Shown here: positions 7,109 to 15,310 of the stretch, piece after piece
Layout: each line of letters starts with the position of its first letter
Numbering within the stretch: position 1 is the first letter of the stretch
Assembly: GCF_014646895.1 (NCBI RefSeq)
Contig: NZ_BMOD01000035.1
Location: 1 to 40,546, forward strand
Length of the DNA stretch: 40,546 bases
From: Deinococcus roseus
Lineage (GTDB): Bacteria; Deinococcota; Deinococci; Deinococcales; Deinococcaceae
Direction of reading: 5' to 3'
Made by a program: the position numbers and the translations under genes
Notes under the pieces: model-generated
The model's input: the letters and a program-made list of their open reading frames with translations, nothing else
Databases searched by the model: none
What the model was told of the DNA's origin: nothing

Positions 7109-9664
7109 ATGTCTGCACTCGCCCCCTTTCTTCAGGACCTCCTCGGCAACAAAGCCAGGGCCTTCTACACCGAAGAAGGACACCCCCCGAGGCTCCTGGA
7201 GGTGGACCAGCTGGAATGGTCCAGCGCTGTGAAGAAAGGCTTTCAGTATCCCCAGGTGTATTCCCACCAGGCCGAATGCTACAAAGCCATGCGGGAAGGA
7301 AAAAATGTGGTGCTCACCACGCCCACAGCTTCAGGAAAAACCGGAGCATTTCTGCCTGCCATTGTGCAGAACCTCATCGATGATCCGCAGGCCACAGCGC
7401 TGCTCATTTACCCGCTGGTGGCCCTCGCACAGGACCAGCGCGAAAAACTGCAGGCGTTTCTGGACAAAGCAGGCATCCTGTGGGCCACCGAGGAATTCCA
7501 GGGGCAGGCCACCGTGGACCGGGCGTTCCGGGAAGGCGTGCGCATCGTGATGGCCACCCCCGACAAATTGCACTGGGCGCTGGCCCACCCACGGGTCGCT
7601 CTTTTTTTAAAGCACCTCAAGCATCTGGTGCTGGACGAGGCCCACACCTACCGGGGCGGCTTTGGCTGCGAGGTGTCTGGCCTGATCCGCCGGGTGATGT
7701 CCCTCTCAGAACACCTGGGCGCAAAACCCCAGGTGCTGCTCTCCACAGCCACCATCGGGAACGCCAGTGAATTTGCCGAATCCCTGACCGGCCTGAAATG
7801 CACCGAAATCAACACCTCCGGGGCCAAGAAACACCCCAAAACCTATTACCTGGTGGACCACCGGGGAAAAGCGAAAAAATTCTGGGACAACCTGATCAAC
7901 CAGACCCTGGTGCACGGTTTGAAAACGCTGGTGTTCTTCCGGGGGAGGTCCAAGGCCTCCAGGATGCACGCCCAGTACCACAACCGCCCCGAATACAAAG
8001 ATTTCGTGCACCTGTACATGTCCGGGGCCGGGGCCAGAGATGCCCGCCTGAGCCGCTTCAGGGAAGCAAAAAGTGGGGTGATGTTCGCCACCAGTGCTCT
8101 GGAAGCCGGGGTGGACATCGGGGACCTCAGTGTGGTGGTGCTGGACGGATACCCCGGTTCCCGCATGACCTTCCGGCAGATGGTGGGCCGGGCCGGACGG
8201 GTGGGCGAAGGCGCAGTGCTGTACCTGCCCGCCATGGACGAAAACGGGGTGCCCAGACCTGCAGACGCTTTCTACAGCAGCCCGCAGAACTTCAGGCAAC
8301 TGCTGCAGGGGGCCGTGGAACGGGCCGTGATCGAATCCCACAACGCCTACATCACCCCCAAACACCTGTCCAGAATGCAGCACGAGTTTTACGCGGTGGG
8401 CCTCAACCCTCCAGAAGAAGCCTCTGGCAGCAACTGGGCCCTGGGCATGAAACGCTGGAACCTGCGCAGCGACGATGGCGAAAAATACTATGTGGTCGAG
8501 CGTACCCTCTGGGAAGAGAACCCCAGGAAAGCCCTCTTTGAACCCCTGGAAACCCCCAGCAGCCACTATGCCCACGCCGAAAAACACGTGGGGGCGGTGT
8601 TCAGCTGGGATGGGGTCAGTTATCAGGTCACGGACTGGCTGCCCAGCACGCAGGGAACCGTCATTCTGGTGGAAAAAACCACCTCGGTGGGCGAATTCAC
8701 CAGGGGCAATTACCGGGTGAAAGTCACGCCCGTGAAGATGGAAAAATGGGAAACCCAGGGAGACCTGGCCTTCCGCTTCGGGGAAATCAGCGTGCAGAAA
8801 GAGTACCTGGGGTACCAGTTGCACCGTCAGGTGTTTGCGCGGGTGTGTCCGAAATGTGATTATGAGGCCCTGCCCAGTGACAAAACCTGTCCCAAATGCA
8901 ATGCCCGCATCCGGGACCGCATGCTGGAACAGAAACTTGCAGACCACACCTTCGAGCAGCCCCTCACGCTGCCCAGTTTCCGCACCTACACCCTGGAAAT
9001 TGGGGTGAAGTCCACGGGAGGCACCGCCCACGCTTTAAAACACGCCCTGATGAAACTGATTCCCGAACTGGTCGCCTGCGATCCCAGCGACATTGCAGGC
9101 ACCTTTCGCAGCGAAAAGGACAATTACTTCTTCATCTACGACGACTGGAAAGGCGGGCTGGGGATCAGCCACCGGGCCTTCCTGGATTTGCCCCTCTTGC
9201 TGGACCGTGCACTGGATCTGTGTTCCAGCACCTGCTGTGAAAACGGCTGCTACCAGTGCCTGGAGGTGGAACGCTGTGGCTCTCCCACCCTGGAAAACGG
9301 GGAAAAACGGCACCTCAACAAAACTGGATCCAGAGAACTGCTGGAAAAACACCTCGGGAAGAAGGTGCGAATCGAGGTGCCTGCACCAGCAGAACACGTG
9401 GCCCTGGACTGGGAACTGCAGGCCAGAGAACTGCTGGAACTGCAGGGCCTGTCCAGCACCGAGGTCAGCAAGCGTCTGGGCATCCCCTCCCGCGAATTCC
9501 AGACCCTGCCCTCCACCCCCCTCCGGGTCATGCATCCCAAGTTTGGTGAGGGCATCCTGATCGGGGCCATCGGGTACGGCTCTTTAAGAAAGGCCAGGAT
9601 TCGCTTTCCAACACAGGAAAAAACCTTCCTGGTCAGCATGGCCCCCATCCAAGTCATAGGTTAA
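7109..9664 (+). CDS. MrfA/YprA-like DEAD/DEAH helicase with DUF1998 and C-terminal Tudor-like module
   Basis: An 851-residue superfamily 2 helicase. Walker A is TPTASGKT (K77), motif II is DEAH (176-179), and motif VI lies in QMVGRAGRVG. A CxxC zinc-ribbon pair (CPKC twice) lies near 590-610, and a second cysteine cluster at 705-723 (CSSTCCENGCYQC followed by ERC) is the DUF1998 signature of B. subtilis MrfA, a 3'-5' helicase in mitomycin-crosslink excision. The last 46 residues (806-851, VMHPKFGEG onward) resemble the Tudor-like C-terminus of UvrD/PcrA, which binds RNA polymerase; B. subtilis MrfA, at about 750 residues, lacks such a tail as far as I recall. An HTH-like stretch (LSSTEVSKRLGI) precedes it. 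No MrfB exonuclease is in the window. Likely a DNA-repair helicase. Confidence 0.88.
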   Translation: MSALAPFLQDLLGNKARAFYTEEGHPPRLLEVDQLEWSSAVKKGFQYPQVYSHQAECYKAMREGKNVVLTTPTASGKTGAFLPAIVQNLIDDPQATALLIYPLVALAQDQREKLQAFLDKAGILWATEEFQGQATVDRAFREGVRIVMATPDKLHWALAHPRVALFLKHLKHLVLDEAHTYRGGFGCEVSGLIRRVMSLSEHLGAKPQVLLSTATIGNASEFAESLTGLKCTEINTSGAKKHPKTYYLVDHRGKAKKFWDNLINQTLVHGLKTLVFFRGRSKASRMHAQYHNRPEYKDFVHLYMSGAGARDARLSRFREAKSGVMFATSALEAGVDIGDLSVVVLDGYPGSRMTFRQMVGRAGRVGEGAVLYLPAMDENGVPRPADAFYSSPQNFRQLLQGAVERAVIESHNAYITPKHLSRMQHEFYAVGLNPPEEASGSNWALGMKRWNLRSDDGEKYYVVERTLWEENPRKALFEPLETPSSHYAHAEKHVGAVFSWDGVSYQVTDWLPSTQGTVILVEKTTSVGEFTRGNYRVKVTPVKMEKWETQGDLAFRFGEISVQKEYLGYQLHRQVFARVCPKCDYEALPSDKTCPKCNARIRDRMLEQKLADHTFEQPLTLPSFRTYTLEIGVKSTGGTAHALKHALMKLIPELVACDPSDIAGTFRSEKDNYFFIYDDWKGGLGISHRAFLDLPLLLDRALDLCSSTCCENGCYQCLEVERCGSPTLENGEKRHLNKTGSRELLEKHLGKKVRIEVPAPAEHVALDWELQARELLELQGLSSTEVSKRLGIPSREFQTLPSTPLRVMHPKFGEGILIGAIGYGSLRKARIRFPTQEKTFLVSMAPIQVIG

Positions 9665-9701
9665 ATTTGCATCGGGCCTTCTGTCTGCACCAAACCCCAA
9701 A

Positions 9702-9717
9702 TTCTGTGTTAGGGTGA
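9702..9717 (+). promoter_or_regulatory. Probable dnaB promoter element
   Basis: A 16-base block containing TAGGGT (9710-9715) as a TAnnnT-type -10 lies 36 bases before the dnaB start. The same 16 bases occur at 14963-14978, 34 bases (from TAGGGT) before another start. No good -35 is visible. Confidence 0.45.
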
Positions 9718-9745
9718 TAGACTGAAAAGCCTTGAGAGGTCACAC

Positions 9746-12700
9746 ATGGATCCTGTAGCACGAGTCGCACCAAACAGCATCGACGCCGAAGTGAGCGTCC
9801 TGGGCAGCATTTTGCTTGACAATGACACCCTGATCAACCTGGGAGACCAGGTGAATTCAGACATGTTCTACCGGGAATCCCACCGCAAAATCTTTGCTGC
9901 CATGCGCCTGCTTGCCGACCAGGGGCAACCCATTGACCTTGTGACCCTCTCCGAAGAACTGCGCGGCAAAAATGTGCTGGATGAAGTGGGCGGAGTGTCC
10001 TACCTGGTGGGCCTCTCCGAGAGCGTGCCCACTGCCGTTTACGCCGAATACTATGCCCGCATCATCCAGGAGAAATACACCCTCAGGCAACTGATCCAGG
10101 CTTCGGGGCGCATCATGCAGCTGGCTTACGACGGAGAAGTGCCGCTGGACGAAATGCTGGACAAATCCGAACAGCTGATCTTCGATGTCTCCCAGAAAGA
10201 AGGCAAAGACGAATTTCAGAGCATGAACACTGTCATGCACGACACCTTCGAATACATCACCAAGCTGCATGCCACAGGTGGGCACATTGATGGCACCAAA
10301 AGCGGCTTTCGGGATCTGGACAGCATGATCACCGGGTTTTCTCCGGGCAGTTTGAATGTGCTGGCCGCCCGTCCTTCGATGGGAAAATGCCTGACTGCAA
10401 ACACCCTGATTGATGTTCCTGGCACCGGGCAGCGCATCACCATCGAAGAATTTGTTCAGCGCAACCTGCCCGAAGTTTACGGAATCTCTGAGACCGGCAA
10501 ATTGCGTCCCACCAAGGTGTCCCACTGGATTGACAGTGGGGTGAAACCCGTTCGCAGGGTGCGCACAAGGCTGGGGCGCGAGGTGGAAGTCACCCTGCAC
10601 CACCCCTTCCTGACCCCTGAAGGCTGGACCCCCCTGTATGACCTGAAGCTGGGAGATGTCATTGCGGTACCTCGTGCAGTTCCCAACTTCGGAGCGGATG
10701 AAGGGCTGGATTCTGCAGAAGTGCGTCTGCTGGCTTACTTCATTGCAGAGGGCAACCTGACCAACACCTCCCCGAGGTTCACCAACACCGATCCTTTGAT
10801 CGTGCAGGACTTCAAAACCCTGATCGGGCAGAAATTCCCGGAACTCGGCATCAAGCAGGATGGGATTGATTTCATTGTGGCCAGGGCCCACACTCCGGGT
10901 GCCCAGAAAAACCAGAAGAATCCTCTCACCGAATTTCTGAGGTCACACGGGCAGATGGGCAAGAGCGCCCACTTCAAGACGGTTCCTGAAGCCATTTTCA
11001 CTCTGCAGAAAGAAAAAGTGGCGGAATTCCTGTGCATCCTGTTCAGCTGTGACGCCACCATTTACAGCCTGAATGGAAAGCATCCCCGGATTGAATTCAC
11101 TGTGGCTTCCCTGCAGCTCGCAAAAGACGTGCAGCACCTGCTGACCCGCTTTGGGATCATTGCCAAACTGTGGCAAAAAACCGAAAAATCTTTCCGGGTG
11201 GAAATCACCGAGCCCCAGGGGGTGGCCCTTTACCAGACAGAAATTGGCTGGTTTGGTGAGAAAGCCACGCGGGTTTTTGAACTGCACCCTGAACGCCACA
11301 GCAACAACGGTCATCTGCCAGCCAGCGTCTGGGAGAAAGTTCGTGCACTGGCCTCCCAGAAGCAGCTTTCCCTGACCCAGCTTGCCATGCGCAGCGGAGA
11401 ACACACCGGAAAACGCTACAACCCACACACCCAGAGAGGCATTCCTCAGAAGCGTCTGGCTGGATATGCTGCTGTGCTGGAAAGCCCGGAACTTGCCCGT
11501 CTGTCCAGCCCGGATCTGTACTGGGATGAAATTGTGTCCATTGAAGATCTGGGAGAACAACAGGTGTATGACCTGACGGTTCCTGATGGATCGAACTTCG
11601 TTGCCCAGGACATCTGCGTGCACAACACTGCTTTTGCACTTTCCATTGCTCAGAATGTGGCTTTGAGAGGCGAAGGCAAAACAACAGCAGTTTTCAGTCT
11701 GGAAATGCCCGCTCAACAACTGGCTTTGCGCATGCTTTGTTCGGAAGCCAGGGTGGACATGAACCGGGTGCGAAGTGGTCAGCTCAGCGAGCAAGATTTC
11801 GTCCGGCTTGCGAATGCTGCCGCAAGATTAAGTGAAGCTCCTATTTTTATCGATGATGTGCCCAACCTGACAGTAAATGAACTCCGAAGCAAATTGCGAA
11901 GGGTAAAAGTCAAAACAGGTTCTCTGGGCCTTGTGGTGATTGACTACTTGCAATTGATGAGCGGATCCAAAAGCGGTGGGGGCGGAGAGAACAGACAGCA
12001 GGAAATCAGCGCCATTTCCCGTGGATTAAAAAGCATCGCCCGTGAACTTGAAGTTCCTGTGATTGTGCTGTCCCAGCTTTCCCGTGCAGTGGAACAACGT
12101 CCAAATCACAGACCCATGCTTTCAGATTTGCGCGAATGTGTCACTGGAGACACCCTGGTGATGCTTTCCAACGGACAGCGTATGCCCATCCGTGAACTGG
12201 TGGGCACCAACCCAGAAGTGCTCGCCATGACCGAAGATGAAAAAATAGGGGCCTTCACCAGCGACAAAGTGTGGAGTGTGGGCATCAAACCTGTCTTTGA
12301 GGTGAAACTTGCCAGTGGTCGCACCCTCAGGGCAACCGCGAAACACCGCATCTACACAGCGCATGGCTGGCAGGAACTGCAGCACATTCAGGAAGGCAGC
12401 CGCGTGGCAGTGGCCCGTGTGATCCCAGAACCTGCGGAAACCCAGAAGTGGACAGAGGCAGAACTGGTTCTGCTGGGCCATCTGGTCGGAGATGGCAGCT
12501 ACCTGAAAGGACAACCCCTGCGCTACACCACAGCTTCTGAAGCCAACAGCAAACTGGTGACAGATTCAGCTCTGACTTTTGGGGTGCAGGTCAACCGCCA
12601 TCCCGGAAAAGGCAACTGGCATCAGCTGGTGTTCAGTGGCAACGGCAACCGCTGGGAGGCAAAAGGCATCAACAAATGGCTGCGCGACCTGGGCAGCTTC

Positions 12701-13591
12701 AACCAGCGTTCCCATGAAAAACATTTGCCAGCCAGCCTGTTCCGCCTGAGCAATGATCAGGTGGCGTTGTTCCTGCAGAACCTGTGGGCCACAGATGGCA
12801 CCCTGTTCACCCCCAAAGCAAGCAAAAGCTCCAGCAGGATCAATTTCTCCACCAACAGCCTGCAACTTGCCAGAGATGTGGCAGCGCTCTTGCTGCGCTT
12901 CGGAATTGTGGCCCGCTTCCGCACTGTCCAGCAGGGGGATTACCGCCCCATGCATGTGGTGGAGATCTCCGGAAAAACCCAGCAAATGCTGTTCCTGGAC
13001 CGGATTGGTGCCACAGGATGCAAGGTGGAAGATGCAGCCCGTTTGCGCTCTTACCTGGAAGCCCGGGAAGCCAACACCAATACAGACACCCTGCCCGTCG
13101 AGGTTTTCGATGTGGTTCGCTCCAGGATGCAGGAGCAGGGCATCACCACCCGCCAGATGGCGGCTCTGAGGGGCACTTCTTACGCAGGCAGTTCCCACTT
13201 CAAGTTTGCCCCTTCTAGAACTGTGCTGCTGGACCACGCAGAAATCCTGAACGATGTTGAACTGCAGAAAAAAGCCACCTCTGACCTGTTCTGGGATGAA
13301 GTGGTCAGCATCACCCCTGCAGGTGAAGAGGAAGTCTTTGACCTGACCGTGCCTGGACCTGCTTCCTGGCTTGCAGATGGCATTGTGAGCCACAACTCCG
13401 GGGCCATCGAGCAGGACGCAGACATTGTGATGTTCATTTACCGTGATGAGTACTACAACAAGGAAACAGACCAGCAGGGCATTGCAGAAATCATCATCGG
13501 GAAACAAAGAAACGGGCCTGTGGGCACCGTCAAACTGCAATTTCACAGTCAGCACGTGCGGTTCAACGATCTGGCCCAGGATGGGGTTTAA
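9746..13591 (+). CDS. dnaB: Replicative DNA helicase DnaB with two inteins
   Basis: The precursor has 1281 residues; removing inteins of 413 and 420 residues leaves 448, the usual DnaB length. The N-terminal extein (1-214) holds the DnaG-interacting domain and ends in the P-loop ARPSMGK. The middle extein (residues 628-797) has DYLQLMSG and ends LSDLRE. The last extein (1218-1281) starts SGAIEQDAD. Intein 1 splits the Walker A motif between GK and T; intein 2 splits the LSDLRE/SGAIEQ motif, so no ATPase can form before splicing. ATG start with GAGAGGT six bases upstream. The middle extein is clearly more AT-rich than the rest. DnaB unwinds DNA at the replication fork as a hexamer. Confidence 0.97.
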   Translation: MDPVARVAPNSIDAEVSVLGSILLDNDTLINLGDQVNSDMFYRESHRKIFAAMRLLADQGQPIDLVTLSEELRGKNVLDEVGGVSYLVGLSESVPTAVYAEYYARIIQEKYTLRQLIQASGRIMQLAYDGEVPLDEMLDKSEQLIFDVSQKEGKDEFQSMNTVMHDTFEYITKLHATGGHIDGTKSGFRDLDSMITGFSPGSLNVLAARPSMGKCLTANTLIDVPGTGQRITIEEFVQRNLPEVYGISETGKLRPTKVSHWIDSGVKPVRRVRTRLGREVEVTLHHPFLTPEGWTPLYDLKLGDVIAVPRAVPNFGADEGLDSAEVRLLAYFIAEGNLTNTSPRFTNTDPLIVQDFKTLIGQKFPELGIKQDGIDFIVARAHTPGAQKNQKNPLTEFLRSHGQMGKSAHFKTVPEAIFTLQKEKVAEFLCILFSCDATIYSLNGKHPRIEFTVASLQLAKDVQHLLTRFGIIAKLWQKTEKSFRVEITEPQGVALYQTEIGWFGEKATRVFELHPERHSNNGHLPASVWEKVRALASQKQLSLTQLAMRSGEHTGKRYNPHTQRGIPQKRLAGYAAVLESPELARLSSPDLYWDEIVSIEDLGEQQVYDLTVPDGSNFVAQDICVHNTAFALSIAQNVALRGEGKTTAVFSLEMPAQQLALRMLCSEARVDMNRVRSGQLSEQDFVRLANAAARLSEAPIFIDDVPNLTVNELRSKLRRVKVKTGSLGLVVIDYLQLMSGSKSGGGGENRQQEISAISRGLKSIARELEVPVIVLSQLSRAVEQRPNHRPMLSDLRECVTGDTLVMLSNGQRMPIRELVGTNPEVLAMTEDEKIGAFTSDKVWSVGIKPVFEVKLASGRTLRATAKHRIYTAHGWQELQHIQEGSRVAVARVIPEPAETQKWTEAELVLLGHLVGDGSYLKGQPLRYTTASEANSKLVTDSALTFGVQVNRHPGKGNWHQLVFSGNGNRWEAKGINKWLRDLGSFNQRSHEKHLPASLFRLSNDQVALFLQNLWATDGTLFTPKASKSSSRINFSTNSLQLARDVAALLLRFGIVARFRTVQQGDYRPMHVVEISGKTQQMLFLDRIGATGCKVEDAARLRSYLEAREANTNTDTLPVEVFDVVRSRMQEQGITTRQMAALRGTSYAGSSHFKFAPSRTVLLDHAEILNDVELQKKATSDLFWDEVVSITPAGEEEVFDLTVPGPASWLADGIVSHNSGAIEQDADIVMFIYRDEYYNKETDQQGIAEIIIGKQRNGPVGTVKLQFHSQHVRFNDLAQDGV
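10388..11626 (+). other. DnaB intein 1 (P-loop site, LAGLIDADG type)
   Basis: 413 residues in frame. It starts with Cys (CLTANTLID), has a block B TxxH (TLHH) and ends VHN, followed by Thr as the +1 extein residue. Between the splicing blocks are two LAGLIDADG-like motifs, LLAYFIAEGNL and ILFSCDATI, each keeping an acidic residue, so the homing endonuclease may be active. The site is inside Walker A (GK|T), a known intein insertion point in DnaB proteins. Confidence 0.95.
12137..13396 (+). other. DnaB intein 2 (LRE|SG site, LAGLIDADG type)
   Basis: 420 residues in frame. It starts with Cys (CVTGDTLV), has block B TAKH and ends SHN before a +1 Ser. Endonuclease motifs LLGHLVGDGSY and LQNLWATDGTL keep their Asp residues. 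The insertion lies between LRE and SGAIEQ, two residues before the site I recall for the Synechocystis DnaB intein. All splicing residues look intact. Confidence 0.95.
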
Positions 13592-13619
13592 AGCAGCTTC
13601 TTTCAAAGCAAATTCCCGA

Positions 13620-13648
13620 AACCCCCATGACGCATGTGTCTGGGGGTT
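13620..13648 (+). terminator. Hairpin after dnaB
   Basis: AACCCCCA and TGGGGGTT form an 8-bp stem with a 13-base loop about 30 bases after the dnaB stop; the following T-tract is interrupted (CTGCTTTGCC). Confidence 0.55.
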
Positions 13649-13707
13649 CTGCTTTGCCTTCCCTCCCGTCCCCATTTGCGTAACTGTGACACTTTCCAGT
13701 CTCGGTG

Positions 13708-13713
13708 TACACT
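13708..13713 (+). promoter_or_regulatory. -10 box for the SDR-nrdR operon
   Basis: TACACT ends six bases before the ATG at 13720, with no Shine-Dalgarno: a leaderless arrangement. An in-frame GTG at 13705 would place the start upstream of the -10 box and is rejected. Confidence 0.65.
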
Positions 13714-13719
13714 GAAGGC

Positions 13720-14466
13720 ATGATGTCTCCTCCTCATGCCCAGTCGACGGATTTCTGTGCTCTGGAAGGTCGCATTGTTGCGGTGACCAACGCCGACCAG
13801 GGATTTGGTCGCTCCATTGCCCTTTTGCTGGCCGAAATGGACGCCACCGTGATTCTCCTGAGTGAAAACCCCGAGGCCATCAGTGTGCTGGCCTCTGAAA
13901 TTGAAGAGCAGGGCGGGGAAGCCATCCCCATCAAAGCCAGCCCCACCAGCATGTCCGACTGGCGGGCCGCCCTGGAAAAAGTCACCGAGATTTTCGGTGA
14001 GGTGCACGGCATTGTCCATGTGGCAGACCGGGTGAGTTACTCGCATTTTGATTACCTCCCTGAGTCTGAGTGGGTGGAAATTGCCAATTACAACGTGCGC
14101 TCCAGCCTGACCATCTTGCAGCACATCAAAAGGAACCGCCAGCACACCTGGGTGACCATCATTGCCCCTCCGCTGGACGCCCAGTTGCTGCACATGCATG
14201 CGTTCCGGGGGGCACTCATTCACCTGACCCAGCACGCTTCGCAGGAAAACCTGCGGGTGAACCTGCTGGTGCCCAGCCGTGCAGCCCACAGCGACGAGTG
14301 GGACGTGGGCCTCAGCACTGCAGTGTGTCATTTTGCAGACCCCAGAATGGAGCACATTGTCGGGAACATCATCAACGTGCCCCTTCCCCCTGTTCCCAAA
14401 CCCGAAGCCCTCGAAGCCCTGGAGGCTGCAGAGGCCGAGGCCGAATGGGAAGAGGAAAATGCGTGA
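13720..14466 (+). CDS. Degenerate short-chain dehydrogenase/reductase family protein
   Basis: A 248-residue protein with a Rossmann-type fold: the N-terminal strand and glycine-rich turn (VAVTNADQGFG) match the SDR layout, though the usual TGxxxGxG is altered. Where active SDRs have YxxxK there is HMHAFRGA, so the catalytic Tyr and Lys are missing; the expected NNAG/Ser region is also poor. It may bind a dinucleotide without being an oxidoreductase, or act as a scaffold. The C-terminal tail is rich in Glu and Ala. Its last bases overlap the GTG start of nrdR (GTGA), so the two are translationally coupled. A link to deoxynucleotide control is inference from position only. Confidence 0.75.
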   Translation: MMSPPHAQSTDFCALEGRIVAVTNADQGFGRSIALLLAEMDATVILLSENPEAISVLASEIEEQGGEAIPIKASPTSMSDWRAALEKVTEIFGEVHGIVHVADRVSYSHFDYLPESEWVEIANYNVRSSLTILQHIKRNRQHTWVTIIAPPLDAQLLHMHAFRGALIHLTQHASQENLRVNLLVPSRAAHSDEWDVGLSTAVCHFADPRMEHIVGNIINVPLPPVPKPEALEALEAAEAEAEWEEENA

Positions 14467-14906
14467 AGTGTCCGTTCTGCTCTTCCAACGACACCCGCGT
14501 GATCAACTCCCGTCCCAGCGATGAGGGGGCCTCCATTCGACGCAGGAGGGAGTGTGAGCGCTGTGGAAGGCGTTTCACCACCTACGAACGGGCACAGCTT
14601 GAACCCCTGATGGTGGTGAAACGGGACACCCACCGGGAGCCCTTCAACCCGGACAAGTTGCTGCGTGGCCTGATGCTGGCCACCGAGAAACGCCCCATCA
14701 ACCATGAACTGCTGCGAAAGTTTGCCTACAGTTTTGAAGATGAAAACCCCACCCACGAAATCACTTCAGAGGAAATCGGACGCAGGGCCATGCTGTTTTT
14801 AAAGCCTCTGGACGAGGTGGCCTACATCCGTTTTGCCTCGGTGTACCGTGAGTTTGATTCGCTGGAACGTTTCATCGAGGAGATCAAGGGCCTCAAAGAC
14901 CAGTGA
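14463..14906 (+). CDS. nrdR: Transcriptional repressor NrdR
   Basis: A 147-residue protein matching NrdR over its full length. The zinc ribbon uses C3, C6, C31 and C34 (CPFC, CERC), with the RRRRECERCGRRF basic segment for DNA contact. An ATP-cone follows (VVKRDTHREPFNPDKLLRG), which senses ATP/dATP. NrdR represses ribonucleotide reductase operons through NrdR boxes. The GTG start overlaps the stop of the SDR-like gene. No nrd genes are in this window. Confidence 0.96.
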   Translation: MKCPFCSSNDTRVINSRPSDEGASIRRRRECERCGRRFTTYERAQLEPLMVVKRDTHREPFNPDKLLRGLMLATEKRPINHELLRKFAYSFEDENPTHEITSEEIGRRAMLFLKPLDEVAYIRFASVYREFDSLERFIEEIKGLKDQ

Positions 14907-14929
14907 ATTGTTGTTGAAGCAAGCCCTTC

Positions 14930-14966
14930 AGAAAGCCTTGCAGGACAGAAACCTGTGAGGCTTTCT
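14930..14966 (+). terminator. Terminator after nrdR
   Basis: AGAAAGCCT pairs with AGGCTTTCT, with an inner CAGG/CCTG stem and a TG/TG internal loop. It starts 23 bases after the nrdR stop. The T-tract is poor, and the hairpin abuts the next promoter. Confidence 0.6.
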
Positions 14967-14978
14967 GTGTTAGGGTGA
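14963..14978 (+). promoter_or_regulatory. Probable promoter of the 61-residue membrane protein gene
   Basis: The same 16 bases as at 9702-9717 upstream of dnaB, with TAGGGT (14971-14976) as the likely -10, 34 bases before the ATG at 15005. Confidence 0.45.
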
Positions 14979-15004
14979 GGCATCTGTCTTTCTGGAGGTC
15001 TGAC

Positions 15005-15190
15005 ATGGTCGGAATCGTGATGTTCATTGTGCTGCCTGCTTTTCTGATCTGGCTGTCGTTTCGCATCCGGCCCAGAAGCGAGTACTCCGAAAACTCTGCC
15101 CTTTATGGCGGACTGGCCCGCAATGCCGGGGTGGAGCCCGATCAGGGCATCTCCATCAAGGAAGATGAAGAGGTCAAGTTCAACCTTTAA
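15005..15190 (+). CDS. Small single-pass membrane protein, unknown function
   Basis: 61 residues: a hydrophobic N-terminal helix (about residues 3-20, IVMFIVLPAFLIWLSF), a basic stretch (RIRPR) and a soluble acidic tail. The positive-inside rule suggests the tail is cytoplasmic. TGGAGGT lies about six bases before the ATG, and a terminator follows at 15231-15262, so it is a monocistronic gene. I do not recognise the family. Confidence 0.7.
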   Translation: MVGIVMFIVLPAFLIWLSFRIRPRSEYSENSALYGGLARNAGVEPDQGISIKEDEEVKFNL

Positions 15191-15230
15191 ATCTGCCTTT
15201 TCATCAGCAGGTGCTAAAATCATCTTCGGT

Positions 15231-15262
15231 GCAGTTCAGGATCCACCTGAGCTGCTTTTTTT
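15231..15262 (+). terminator. Factor-independent terminator before the rRNA methyltransferase gene
   Basis: GCAG-T-TCAGG pairs with CCTGA-G-CTGC across a five-base loop, followed by seven T. A TAAAAT box lies at 15215-15220; if that is the promoter of the next gene, this hairpin would sit at the very start of its transcript and act as an attenuator. Confidence 0.8.
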
Positions 15263-15310
15263 CGGTCTGTCTGGGCTTCCAGGCAGGCGTCTGCAAAATG
15301 AGGAGTTGCC

